This document shows, piece after piece, positions 48,701 through 60,761 of a DNA stretch of 64,000 nt. How positions within the stretch are numbered: position 1 is the stretch's first letter; every line of letters starts with the position of its first letter. The stretch covers positions 12,270,540-12,334,539 of the forward strand of contig NC_030855.1 of assembly GCF_000208745.1 (NCBI RefSeq), read 5' to 3'. Below the pieces are notes generated by a model, which saw only the letters and a program-made list of their open reading frames with translations, was not told where the DNA came from and did no database searches. Both the position numbers and the translations under genes were made by a program. The stretch comes from Theobroma cacao. Its lineage: Eukaryota; Streptophyta; Magnoliopsida; Malvales; Malvaceae.

Positions 48701-50591
48701 TATATTTCAAACCTTGAACCAATAACACATTGCTAATTTGAGTTAGAGAGTTCTTACCAACTGTTCCTATGCCATGAATTCTACCTTTTGAATTATCACC
48801 AAAAAACACGGCTCCTCCCTTTTTCTTGTCTAGCTGTACAAATAGCATTTCATTTCCTGTCATGTGCCTTGAGCAGCCACTGTCCATATACCAAGGCTAC
48901 TTCTTCTTGAGTTGAGCTCTTGAACATGTATCTTTTGAGTGCAGCTCAACTTACAAAACAAATATTCAGTTTTTCTTTATAGGTACCCATACCTTGATGG
49001 GTCCTTGATTGATAGCAGCAACATAGGATCCTTTTGGAACCCATATTTTTCTTATTTTCTGCATATTTTTTTTTCTATTGCAATCATAGGATAAATGGCC
49101 AACTTTATCAGAAATATAACACCTAGATGATGCATTAGCAGAATTTTGCTTGTAGTAAACATTTCTTTTTGGAGTTTCATTCTTCAAACTTTTGAGTGCA
49201 GTATTTTCTTCACTTAGCTTTTGTAAGACTTCAGTTTTGCTTTCCAATTCCAATTTTAGATTTTCAAAATCTTTTTTTGAGTGCTCCAATTCAATTTGCA
49301 GAAAATTTCTTTGTTCAAAATTAGAATCAAAGTCATGTTTAATCTTTTCCAAATCTGATTCTAAAGATGCAGATTTTTTCTTTAAAGTCTTGTATTTCAA
49401 AACAAGTTTCTCAAATTCATCATACAAACATTCATATTCTTCCTAAAGTTCATCAATAGAAATATTGCAAGGGGATAAGGATACCTCAGATTCATCATCC
49501 CGTGCCATCAAACACAGGTTTGCTTTTTTTTCTTCCTCAGCTTCAGAACTTGAAGTATCATTGTCGGACCAAGTAGCTGCCACCATTGCCTTCTTTGATT
49601 TCTTATTTCTCTTTGGAGTTTCTTCTTTCAGTAAGGGGTATTCATACTTGAAATGTCCAAGCTTCTTGCATTCGAAGCAGGTTAGTTCTTTCTTCTTGTT
49701 GGAGTAATTTTTTTTTTCTGATTCTCCATGAAGAACCTTGATCTTTTCTAAACCCTCTTCTAGCTAGTCTTCAGTTTCTTTTGCCCATCAATTTTCTAAA
49801 TCTTCTAGCAACCAGTGCTAGTTCTTCATCATCATCACAGGATAGGTCATCTAGTTCTTCTTCAAGAATACTAGCTTTTAGGGCGATGCTCTTCTTTTTT
49901 TCTTTTGCTTCCTTTCTATCTTCCTCTTCTCTTCCTTGAGTTCTAGCTCATGAGTAAGGAGAGAATCACAAATTTCATCCAAAGTTATGACATTTAGGTC
50001 CTTTGCTTCTCGGATTGCTATCACCTTAGGCTTCCAATTCTTGGGTAGGCTTCCAAGAAGTCTTTTAACAACTTCATGCTCGGGAATTGGTTTGCCTAGT
50101 TGACTTAGTTTGTTTGTGATGTTTGTGAATCTATCTAACATGCTAGTGATATCTTCACCAGGCTGCATCTTAAACATTTCATAATTGTGGGTCAAGAAGG
50201 CTATCTTGGACTCCTTGACTTGAGAAGTCCTTTCATGGATAATCCTAAGTTTATCCTACACCTGTTTTGCTATGGTACAGCTTGATACTTTATTGAATTC
50301 AGTGGGAGTTAAGGCACAATGCAATGTGTTAATTGCCTTAAAATTGGTCTGGACTCTTTTAGTTTCAACCTCGATCCATTCAGACCTTGGCTTAGGGATC
50401 ATCTCATTTGTCACTACATTTAGAGTTGAGGGAATGAATGATTGATCAGTTATGACATCCCACATCTTATAATCAATTTCCCTAATATATATTGACATCA
50501 TAGTGCTCCAATAAGGATAGTTAAAGCCATCAAACAAAGGTGGTCTGTTTGTTCATTTTCCCTCAGCAACCACTGATTTTTGTAAAGCCAT
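45798..50591 (-). pseudogene. Copia gag-pol polyprotein, multiply interrupted
   Basis: The start Met (50591) opens MALQKSVVAEGK, then gag (FDGFNYPYWSTMM; GSLPKNWKPKV), a coiled-coil stretch (49427-49200) and a zinc knuckle RCYISDKVGHLSYDC whose second Cys is Ser. Protease: WYMDSGCSRHMTG. Integrase: HRRLGH..CDACQLGK zinc site, HIDLFG, SDHGGEF. The catalytic Glu region reads GVVARKN, with Ala (GCG) where Copia integrases have Glu. Reverse transcriptase: QMDVKSAFLNG, ALYGLKQASRAWY, IYVDDIVLG. RNase H: ADFAGNKTDRKSTSG, ALSTAKAEY, YCDNKSAINISKNPV. Pol ends MQEL at 45798. Stops interrupt the frame near 50552, 50256, 49880, 49443, 48900, 48014, 47968, 47800, 47445, 47127 and 45987. Several stops are at codons expected to be Gln or Trp, fitting C-to-T decay. 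Confidence 0.93.
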
Positions 50592-50635
50592 TAGGATCCT
50601 CCCAAAGGGTGTTAGACCTTAATAACAAGAAACTT

Positions 50636-50647
50636 GCTCTGATACCA
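50636..50647 (-). promoter_or_regulatory. Primer-binding site (initiator tRNA-Met type)
   Basis: On the minus strand TGGTATCAGAGC lies two bases after the CA end of the 5' LTR, the standard Copia primer site complementary to the 3' end of initiator tRNA-Met. Confidence 0.95.
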
Positions 50648-50860
50648 CTTGTTGGTCCCAAGTAAATGTACTAGAGGGGGGGTGAATAGCACTTTTTGGC
50701 TCTTAGCAAGATGAGGAACTAATTTGAAAAGCAATGAAAATAAAAACAGAGTAGACAATGCACAGAAATTTAGAGTGGTTTGGTCCAAGACCTACATCCA
50801 CTACCTTGATTATTCAACCAAGGATTTTCTAAACTAAACCACTATGAACGGTGAAATTCA

Positions 50861-50925
50861 CAAGCTTTCACCAAGCTTTCACTAAGCTTTCACCAAGCTT
50901 TCACCAAGCTTTCACCAAGCTTTTA
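50861..50925. repeat. Tandem AAGCTTTCACC expansion specific to one LTR
   Basis: About six head-to-tail copies of an 11-bp unit. The partner LTR has only two (43591-43613), so the difference arose after insertion or was present in only one LTR copy. Confidence 0.85.
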
Positions 50926-51405
50926 TAATGGCTTTTACCAGGCTTAGCCAAAACCTTTCACAATAGTTTTTATCGGGATCAACTAAAACCCAACACCTAA
51001 CTTTTCAAGGCTAAGTTAGAACCTATACCCAATCAAGCAATCCTAACTTGAATCAATCCCTTAGGGGGACTCGCTCACTCTAAGAATACAAGGAGAAAAG
51101 TGATAAGAGTGTACCTATGATCACAAGGTTGATCTAAGTGGTACAAATGAAAAGCTGATCACAATTACAAGATGAGAGTTGAGTGCAGTAAATGAGCAAA
51201 GAGTATTTATAGGTTTTTCAGCTCTTTTTTTGTGTTCTTGGAAGCCTTCAATTACATTTCTAGCTGTTGGAAGTCTCTTTTATACTTGAAAAATCAGCTC
51301 TGAAGTGAGTTAGACAGTTTTTGACTGTTGAAAATAGTTTGGGTAGCAATTCTTGCTGTTAATTTATCTTTTAGTGCAGGATTCAAATTTGCAGACAGAA
51401 TGCTC

Positions 51406-51665
51406 TTAGTCGACTAACATATGTCTTAGTCGACTAAGTTGTCTTTGTTTTCTGTTTCTAGCTTCTGGCAGTGGGCATTTAGTCGATTAACTTACTTTTT
51501 GGTTGACTAAGTTGGTTTTGTCTTGAAGTCCAAATTTCTGGCAATAGCTTCTTAGTCGACTAACCCATTCCTTGGTCGACTAAGTCTTTTCTGTCTCTCA
51601 ATACTCTTCAGCCCGCCAACTTTTGGTTTGAATTTTAGTTGACTAACTCTTCATTAATCGACTAA
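51406..51665. repeat. Eight TTAGTCGACTAA-type palindromes in four pairs
   Basis: Pairs start at 51406/51426, about 51478/51498, about 51553/51573 and about 51635/51655, each about 20 bp between starts. Degenerate members keep the form TTGGTTGACTAA or TTAATCGACTAA. Confidence 0.88.
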
Positions 51666-52138
51666 GGGGCTTCTGTCTTGTTGATCAATTGTGACTTCCT
51701 TATTCCTATGCTCTTTGATATGTGCATTTGAATGATTTATTAATTTTTGCATACAATATTTGTCCTGCACACTCAAGTAAAGATATTAGAGACAAATGAA
51801 TAGAAATGTTTTATTATCATCAAAACCTAATGGAGCCAACACAAAATACCAAAACATGTGCTATGAAAGTTTGCATTTCAAAATTGCTTTCCTTCTTCCA
51901 TTAAAAGTCTTCCTTCATTAAACACCTACAAAAGCACAAATAAATCAATAACAACCTATCTTAATCACATTAACACCAAATAAAGCATAAAATTAACTAA
52001 GATTAGATTGACCCTCATAAATTAACTAATTTAAAATCATTTAAATAAAACTTATTAATTTCTATACATTATTATAAGAACTAAGCTAAAATACTACCAA
52101 AATTAAGCCTGAATAACTCTATATCATAGAGTTACCAT

Positions 52139-52180
52139 ACCCCCAAACTTAATATTTTGCTAGTCCTCGAGCAAAACATA
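52139..52180 (-). promoter_or_regulatory. Polypurine tract region of the Gypsy-type element
   Basis: On the minus strand GTTTTGCTCGAGGACTAGC is followed by AAGTTTGGGGGTA and then TGGTAACTC. The phrase CTCGAGGACTAGCAAA..AAGTTTGGGGG is a familiar signature just upstream of the 3' LTR in Tat/Athila/Ogre-type elements. Confidence 0.7.
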
Positions 52181-53403
52181 GAAAAGAATCTAACTTATGA
52201 AAATCAAATTCAGATGGTAACAAAATAAATGTATTTACTACTACTAGAGATAAAGTGCCCCAACTCAATGATTCCCCATAATTTCCTTAAAAGTATATCT
52301 ATCAATCATTAACTTAAGGAAAAATATAGGCATCATTCAAATTCATGTTTCAATTCTAATGCAAGCACATTCTCGAAGGGATTTTCGTGTGTGTGTGAAA
52401 ACTTTTACCAAGAATATCATGACTTTCAGATGAGTTTATGCCAACATAAATTTCAAATTAGTATTAGCACTCCATAAGTTTACTTTTCATCTCTCTCTCC
52501 ACTAATGTAGACTAACACCAAGCTAGGGATCAATAGGACTTTAATAACCTTGTAATATATGGCTAGGGTCCATGTAGGATAAAAGATAATAATGTGGCTC
52601 AAATTACCCTAAGCACATAATTATTCTAGGACCTTTATATAAAGTTTTATTTTCCATCTCCAAGTACACCTTTCTTTCTTCACTTTTGAACTTTTCTTTT
52701 GTTCAACACACATTTTTTTTTTATAATTTTACAATTTCACACCTCCAAACTTATTTTCTTTGTATTGTAGGTAGTGGGGTGATTTTTAATATTTTGAACT
52801 TTTGTTTTCTTTTTTTCACATCAACATCACCTCTCTAGAATGTAGTTAAATAAAGAAAAGGGAACTTCGGCTCAAATGGGCATACTAGAGATAAAGATTT
52901 AATAAGGTTGGCTTTTTAGGCTCAAACGGTCCAAAGATGGCCTAAATCATCTCCTTAACTAAGTATTGCCTAGGATTTTGCCTCGAGAGAGAATGAAGCA
53001 AATTTTAGAATTCTTGATATAATCTAAATTTTATATTAGTATAAACCTTCTCTAGATATTCACAATAATTCAAAGTAAAAATATAGTGCTCAAAATTATG
53101 GAATTACATCCTAACAATGATACTTAACAAAAGAATTTAGCATGAATCTGAACAAAAACCTTTTTTTTTACCAAAAGATAAGAATTCAAGACAACTAATT
53201 ATTATCATTGGATAGAGAAATCATCGAAAAAAATTGGCACAACTTTACTCTAGATTCCTAAAATTTGAATAAATAATAAATTAAATTACTAACTAATCCT
53301 AAATTATTTATAAATCTAGATACGCATGCAAATAAAATTGAATCTAAAACTTCCATAGAATATTTACAACCAAAAAAAAAAAATTCACCTGCCCAAACTT
53401 AAA
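52181..53403 (-). mobile_element. Noncoding internal region of the Gypsy-type element
   Basis: AT-rich spacer between the accessory ORF remnant and the polypurine tract. I see no reading frame that resembles a protein. A poly-A/T stretch and phrases typical of long retroelement 3' untranslated regions are all it holds. Confidence 0.45.
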
Positions 53404-53745
53404 CTAAAGATTGTCCTCAATGTTAGGAAAAATAAAGGAAAGGTAAAGAATACTCCCCTGATGGTTGGATGAATCTGGTGAAGCTCTAGTTCTCATTTTT
53501 GTCTCCATCATCCTTTGCTTCATTGCCACCCTAAGGAGGATTAGGTGTTGGTGGAAGAGTAGACATATCCCTTCCCATAAAAGCACCATAAGCTCGAAAC
53601 ATGTGGTCCATATGTTGATAACATTGGGTTTGATAAGTCATGTGTTGCTTAAACTAGTTCCCAAGTTGCTTAACTAGATGCTCAAGGTTCTCAATTCTTT
53701 GAGTCATTGACAATTGTTGGTGTCTTAGTCGAGGGGGTGGAGGAT

Positions 53746-56700
53746 TGTAACCATCGCTCCTCGATCGCTACCAGTATCTAAATCTTGCGGGAGAACTCGC
53801 CAAGTCCCGAACAAGCCTTAATTGAAACTTAGTTATTACATTATATTGATTCCACCGATCTATATAATTGTTTTGAATCGTATAACTCTTTGTAATATGA
53901 TTTGAACAAAAGTCATTATAATTCGACTTAACTTTTATTCTTGATAATTGTAAAAGGACATCAAGGTTTTTAATCTCCAAATGTACATTCGTGTTAACAG
54001 TACTGTCTATTTACATAACAAAATACATTATGACGACTCGACCTCTAGCTGCGGAGCAACTCGAAATAAAGTGCTATGAGATGCCTTTACCTATCCGCGG
54101 TGGACAATAAGTGCCAATGAATGCATGCTAGGCTGATCACTTATCTACAAAAGGGAGATAAAAGGGTGAGTCTCACAAACTCAGTGATCATCGGCTCTGT
54201 GAGTAGGGCGTAGATGGGAAACAAGCTTAGAGCAGATAATTTGAAGGATAAAATCAGAGTATAAAATGATAACCTTATAAAACCAAATAACAAATATGGT
54301 GTTTGTGCCTTGTAAAAATAATTCCATAAAAGCATAATGCAATACTTTCCTTGGCAAACAATGTCGAAATTAAAGCATAGTAAAATAAATTTCAATCATC
54401 AAAATCGTGTATTTCCTTCCAAAATACAATAGTCGTATCAAAGCACACATGCTCCCAAAATGTGTGGCATGTAAAAATAATCCTATATATCCACATATAT
54501 CAAGTCATGATCAACATATAAAGAACTGAAAACTTTTAATTAAATAGGGGAGCTACGGAAAAACAATATCTCTCCACCATGCAAAAAAGTACGAGTCTAA
54601 AAACTCTTAAGGCTCTCGAGTAGGTAATCATAAATAATTAATTCGTGGACCCTCTTCCACATAATAACAATCTGGGAGGCCCCCCTCCACCGGATTCCCA
54701 CAGCCATGGCAGTCTAAACGATGTTCGTCGACATCGAAGAAATCATGTGGTGGCAACCACGTATATCAACTCGTGGCCTTGCCACGTATAACAACCTGTG
54801 GCCTTGCCACATATAATCACAAACCGTGGCCTAGCCACGTCTAATAGCCCATCGGTGATCCAACAGTTCTCTAACTAGAGCTCACTTGTGCACAAGGGTC
54901 ACACTATCTCGATGTGACATTCAGCCTACTCTCGATGCTCTCGGTTTGTCAAAATCGTTTTCAAAACCAAATCAAGGTTTCCAAGAGTTTTCTTTAAATC
55001 CGTTGAAAACAAGGTTCGACAGCTTTTCAAAATTGTTTTTCATGTTAAAATGCATGGTGTAAACATTTGCATAGAGTTTAGATTAAAACCGGCTAACAAG
55101 AAATCAAACTTAAACCATTTATCAAGTGCAATCATCTATGCACAATTCACAAAGATTCAAGGCACGATTTTTGATGCAAAACATTGCAAAATGGCTTGTT
55201 TCTCGATTTCTAAAACACTTTACATATATGTATATATATATATAGTCTACACAAACAACTTCCAAATCTCTTTGCATCCACAATTTCCTATGGTTTCTAC
55301 CAGCTCATGCTTTCCACAAAAACAATGTACAAATTGTTCCAAACCATGTATTCAAATCTCAAATCACTTATCATTTTCTAGCAACTCATGCTTTCCACAA
55401 AGATGTTGAATAAATCAATGACAAGTTACTATACATATAACATTATATAGTATGGAATCTTTTGAAATAGACACCCTCTACTCACCTTACAATGGCAGGA
55501 TATTACTTTGCCACTAATATTTCCTCAAATGCTTACTTTAGGCTTGCGGCAATAATCCATGCTTTGTCAACTTCCTAACATCATTTCAATCCAATACATT
55601 TAATAAGCTTTGCTACCAATATATTCTACATTTGCTGTTCGCATTTAATTCTATACTTTCATCTCTATTCTTAAGAGATAACCGTTTACACTTAATCCTT
55701 AGTGTAAACTTTGAATTACATAAACCCAGCAATTTGTTTATGATTTCAAATGCCCACGTCAATCTTCTAATAACATTTGTCACGTTCAAACTATTACTTT
55801 CATACTATTAATCACATATATGACAGCAACTATAAATCCGATTTCACTCAATTATTTCCAAGCTTACGTGCATAATTGTCTATATAACTTTCAATGCTTT
55901 ATTTCTCAATCCACCATCCACATTATTCATCCTTATTTCTTTCAATTAACACAACAATAGCCATTTTCTCAAAATCTTCTAACTATACTTAAAGCATTAT
56001 TCATTTTTACCTTTGAGGTTGCTTAAGCCTCACATGTACTCCAATATTCTTCCAAGTTTCAATCACCAAGTTGCCAACATTATTCATAAATTATTTTCTT
56101 AACAATTTTACTAACCGTAGGCCTTAAAACACAATACCATGCTTAACTTTTCTCTTTCACTTTGAATCCATCATGCATCCAAAAGTTTGATGGCTTGCAT
56201 GTCACTATATCCTCTCCAATCAAGCTTTTCTTTGCTGCCATAAACACAACCCAACATTACCAATCCAAATTTCCAAGGATACATTCAAACTAAAGCCATT
56301 CTCTTACCTTTTCTTTACTTGAATCATAAAATTGAGCCACACATGCTCTTCCAATTTTTAAATCTCTTTTTGGATGGTGAAATATCAAATCTTAACAAGG
56401 TAAAGGGAAGGAAATCTTCACAGTTGCCTTACGTTTTCTTAAATCGAGCCTCCCCTTAACTCACTCATTTCTTCTCTTTCCTCTCTACCATGTGGGTAAA
56501 ACTTACAAAGCCAATTCTTTCCTTTCTTTTTCTCTCAAGGGCATGGTTTGCCCAAGTTCCTAAAGCTTTCATTTCCTTTTTCCCTTTTCTTTTTTGTTAT
56601 TTCTTAGTTTTGTTTCTTTAGTTTCATATTGGACCACCTTACCACCCAATGGTTCTTCATGCACCAATATTCTCTACATGTTATTGGTTAAGTATCCACC

Positions 56701-59700
56701 TTTCATTATCCTTCCATTCTTTAATTCATTTCCACTTAATCCCACTTTATTTGCGTCCAATGGTCTTTCATGCAACTTTCCCCACCTTAATTTCCATTTG
56801 GCCTCCTCCTTGGCCAATGACATTTCATGCAACTATATTTTCTCTTCTTTTAGTCTAATTGTCACCAAGTGTCCATCATGCATAAATCTTTCATACATTC
56901 TTTTAACTTAAAAATCCACATGCATGTGTTATCTTATTCATTTTGCCTTTTGCTTTTTTGTTTGTCACATGGTGGGGGTGTCAAGTCTGACTCTACAATA
57001 TGTTTATTATGCCATTCTTACATAAGAATGCATGTTTGCTTACTTGGGTACCTCGAAAATCGTTAAAGGACGGTAATGTACCAAATGGTACAATTAAGTT
57101 GAATTAAGCCTCGAACTAGTCCAGATAGAGATATTAAGACAAAATTGAGAATTTTAAATTCCTAGAATGACTTAAAATGGTGATTTGGAGTTCAAGGACC
57201 GATTTGGAGTCAAATTGAAATTTTCATGATCTAGGGGCAAAATGGTCATTTTGTCACCCGAGGTTAAGATGTGAGTGTTGGAAGAAGTTTTTGATTAAGA
57301 TTGACTATTTAAAACATAATTTGAGTTTGAGAAGTGAAAAATTTTAATTTTGGCATTTTTCGAGCATAAAGGGTAAAATAGTCATTTTGCCACCTTAGGG
57401 GCAAAATTGTAATTTTACACACCCAACACTTGTCCAGCACATGGATTTTACCCAATATTATCATGGATAATTGAAGGATTTTATGTGGTGGAGAAAGAAA
57501 GATTAATAGTTAAGAATTTAAAAATGGACCAATGGTAAAGTGATAAGTGTCAAGCTTTTAATTCTTTATTAATTTCCTTATAAATTAGCACAAAATCAGC
57601 CCATTTCTCATTCATATGGCCGGCCAAAGAAGAATAAAGGATGAAAAGAAAGAACAAGAACCCTAGGTGGAAAAATTCAAGGGAAAAGTGTGAAAATTCA
57701 AGGAAACAAGGGAAAAAAAGGTAAGATTTTTCAATTAAGCTTGAGATCTTTCTTTCTTAAGCATTTTTGCTTATTTTTCATGGTTGAATCACATGATTTC
57801 ATGATGGGTATCTTGCTGATCAAACCCTAGGAGAGAGAATTTGATGATGATTTAGATAGATTTTGAAGATATATGGACGTTTTTAGTTGTTTATGGTGTT
57901 AAGTGTAAGAATTAAGCTTGAAATTCACATATTCCTCAGGAGTTCATCATTGGCCGAATCTTCCTTGTAGAGTGTTGATGGTGAATTTGATTTTATTTCA
58001 AGTGAATTGGTTAGAAAATGATGAATTATGGTGAAAAAATCAAGTAGGAAAAATCATAGTGTTGATGCACTCACCATGGCCGAAATTCTCAAGAATAAAT
58101 GTGAGGATAGTTTTGCTAAATTTTATGTTATCTGACTTGTGTTTGGTGATTTGAAGAATTGGGAGAAAAATGGAATTAATTGGAGTTGAATTGGACATAT
58201 TGGCCAATTAATCGGGTGATAGATCGAATTAGGCCAATACCGATTTATTTTGGTACACAATTGAATTTGTGTAGAACACCGTGTTTAGGCGATAATCTGA
58301 ACGATCTGCATTCCATTTCATGCATTAGTAAAGAGCCTAAAATAGAGTTAAAATGGTATGACACAGTATATTGAATTATGTGTCGTGTATTCTATATAGG
58401 TGGTGAGCCCTCTAACAAGGGTAAAGACGTGGTGTTAGAGGACTGAGAATAGGAGTATTTCAAACTCCTGATACAGTGAGTAACCTTATCATCATCTTGA
58501 TTATCTGAAGTGAATTTTTATTCGATTTTGTGGATTTTATGGAAAATGAGTTTAAATGGTAAATCTTTATGTTTTATAAGTAAAATGTGATTAAACGAAA
58601 TGATTTTATAAAATTGTCTTGAAATTGAATGATGGTTTTGAAAATGGAGTAATTGGAGACTAATTGCTGTGTTATAAATCATGGTTTGAACTGAATGGCT
58701 TATGATAATATTGGCATGAATGGTTGAATTAGTAAATGTACTGAAAATGTATGAACTGTTGATTTGCCTTGAGAGGCTGTAAAATAAAATAATTGCCATG
58801 TCATGCTATTATAAATTTTATTGAATTGGTGGGTTATATATTGGTCGCTACAGTGGACCGGTTCCGTGGACCAGCCTATTAGAGGGGCATGGTAACCCTA
58901 TTATATTCATACCTCAGTATGAGAGGCGCGGATGGATAACTCCTAAGGTTAACACTTTAGAGTTCACTTCACGCTAAACCACCACGTGAGGGTGAACTCA
59001 GCCAACGCCAAAGAACGACTATGTTTTCAAAATAAAAAACATGATTTATGCGTACATAACTTTTTAACAGCCTTGGCGGACTCGGTTGAGATAGCCCTTG
59101 GCCAAGGTATCCTTGATAATTGAGTATGAGAATGATTTTGGCACGAGCCAAACTTTTCACGAAATCATAAGCCTCGTTGTTTATTTTGGTGAAATGAATC
59201 TATTTTGTCTTATTAAAATGAGTTCGAAATGCTGAGAATCATTTTTATACTCATCTATTTTATCTGTCTCCATTTACTCAGCTTTAGATATTTTAGATGG
59301 TATTTGTTTACTCACTGAAATTATATAATCTCACCACCCTCCTTTCCACCCATTTCAGGCTCAGGATAGTCGGTAGATAGCTCATTTCATCGAGAGCTAC
59401 CATTGGATTTGCATCCTCCAAATTGTAGGTTCACAACCTTTATTACTTTTGGTTATTCGAGGGCCCACTTGTTATTATAATTAAATCTTATGCTTTGGTT
59501 ATAGGTATTACAGTATGTATGAATTTATTTAGCTTTTACGCTACAAAAATTATTTACCGGTAACTCTATAAATATTGTTTTATAAGAAAATAGAATATTT
59601 TATTGAATATTTTTTATTTTTTTTATTATATTCAAATAATCATAATTTCATTTTAAATGAAGGTTTTAGACATTTAAACTTATTTTTGATTATGAAATAT

Positions 59701-60761
59701 GTGTTATCCACTCGTATACTACATTTTTAGCTGGTTTCGAGATTTTGAAGAAAAATTACCAAAATGCCTCTGTGAGAAAAAAATTATTTTTCTATTGTTT
59801 TGATTTGGAAATAGTTTATAATCTCTCAAAACATGATACTTAACAACTATTGCTCACAGGGGAGGTGTGAAAACTGATATTAAAGCCTTGCGAGGTTCCG
59901 GTTGGCATTCTGGGCAATGAATATCTATCGAGACGTCGCGGCGGTTGTCTCGGGCTCGAAAGGAGTACCGGGTCGTGACAGGGGGTCCTACATGTTCCCC
60001 ATTACAAGTACATCCTTGCATGCATATCTTTGCATGTAATAGTATTTGTTACATGCATATTCCATCCTCCCACACAATCTAATTTTCCTTGGTTAGTTAA
60101 TTTCCATTTAACTTTAAATGTTGAAATTGCACATAAGTCCTCAAATTTTTCTTATTTACCATTTGACCTTCCAAACTTTTCATCTTTTACAATTTAGTCC
60201 TTCAAACATTTCTTTAATTTCAATTTTCTTCTATTTTTCTTCCATTACACTTGTACAAATAAAATATCATATTGACACTTCATCAAGGTGTCATCATAAT
60301 ATTTAAATATATACTTACCCTCTCTTGCTTTATTTAATAAAGGTACGTGGGCTCCACTAACGCCTTTTTTCTTCAAAATTCTTTCTTACTTATTCTCCCC
60401 CACTTAGATTAGCCATATAGTCCTCCTTCATGACTAATTTCAACAATAGATAAAATATTAATATTTTAATATTATTTTATTAATAAAATATTATTTTATT
60501 TTAAAATTCTCCACTTGTCTCCTCGGGCCCCAAAGTGTCTCACTTTGTTCTGGTTCACTTCCAAATCACCTTTTAACTTACTAATTTATCTTTGTTAAAA
60601 ATATTATAATTTTATTACTATTTTCTCGCGTACGAAATATTTTATTCCAAAATATTCTTTTCACCCATCACCACTCTTTAGAACTTAAATTTACATCAAT
60701 TGACTCTTCATCTTGTCAATAAGGTCTTATTGACTCCTATACTAGGGTATGGGGTGCTACA
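53746..60761 (-). mobile_element. Composite LTR insertion of about 4.0 kb plus nested LTR, TSD AGGAT
   Basis: It starts TGTAACCATCGCTCC and ends ATGGGGTGCTACA, flanked by AGGAT at 53741-53745 and 60762-60766. In reverse it starts TGTAGCACCCCATACC, a familiar Gypsy LTR opening, hence the minus assignment. Removing the nested LTR and its extra TSD leaves about 4,009 bp. The body has repeated clauses such as CGTGGCCTTGCCACGTATAA (about 54770-54840), and many of its frames are long but meaningless. No protein domain is recognised. A solo LTR of this size is unusual but possible; a non-autonomous element is the alternative. Confidence 0.75.
56979..59980 (+). mobile_element. Solo LTR of 3.0 kb (GTCGTGACA family), TSD GGGGG
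   Basis: It starts TGTCAAGTCTGACTC and ends TACCGGGTCGTGACA, flanked by GGGGG at 56974-56978 and 59981-59985. Blocks match the 22412-25251 copy, e.g. CTTGCGAGGTTCCGGTTGGC near 59887 and GGTCATTTTGTCACC near 57243. It is nested inside the 53746-60761 unit. No coding region. Confidence 0.88.

Larger units (their letters stand above)
43378..51841 (-). mobile_element. Copia retrotransposon, nearly full length, dead (SIRE/Maximus-like), TSD CAAAA
   Basis: LTRs of the same family lie at 50650-51841 (5' LTR in element sense) and 43378-44201 (3' LTR, truncated). The flanks CAAAA (43373-43377) and CAAAA (51842-51846) match exactly, so this is one insertion. In element order: LTR, primer-binding site (50636-50647), gag-pol (50591-45798, order gag, protease, integrase, reverse transcriptase, RNase H, hence Copia), accessory ORF (45403-44240), truncated LTR. 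The long LTR and downstream accessory ORF suggest the SIRE/Maximus lineage. About ten in-frame stops make it non-functional. It interrupts a Gypsy-type LTR. Confidence 0.93.
50650..51841 (-). repeat. Complete 5' LTR of the Copia element
   Basis: 1,192 bp, TGTTGG at the low-coordinate edge and CCAACA at the high edge, so it has TG..CA ends on either strand. It carries a CAAGCTTTCAC microsatellite expansion (50861-50925) and an eight-copy series of TTAGTCGACTAA-type palindromes (51406-51665). Confidence 0.92.
42132..52138 (-). mobile_element. 3' LTR of a Gypsy-type element, split by a Copia insertion
   Basis: Read on the minus strand, the LTR would start TGGTAACTCTATGATATAG at 52138, right after a purine tract, and end near 42132 after ACATGCACTTGTGTGAAAATCA. 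This wording is typical of Tat/Athila/Ogre-type LTR ends. Removing the Copia element plus one TSD copy (43378-51846) leaves about 1.54 kb. Its own TSD cannot be tested because the 5' end of the element is beyond the window. The lineage assignment is tentative. Confidence 0.6.

Noticed and set aside
54031..60761. TGACGACTCGACC at 54031 as the start of the composite LTR
   Set aside because: The flanks (CATTA and AGGAT) do not match; starting at 53746 gives the exact AGGAT TSD on both sides.
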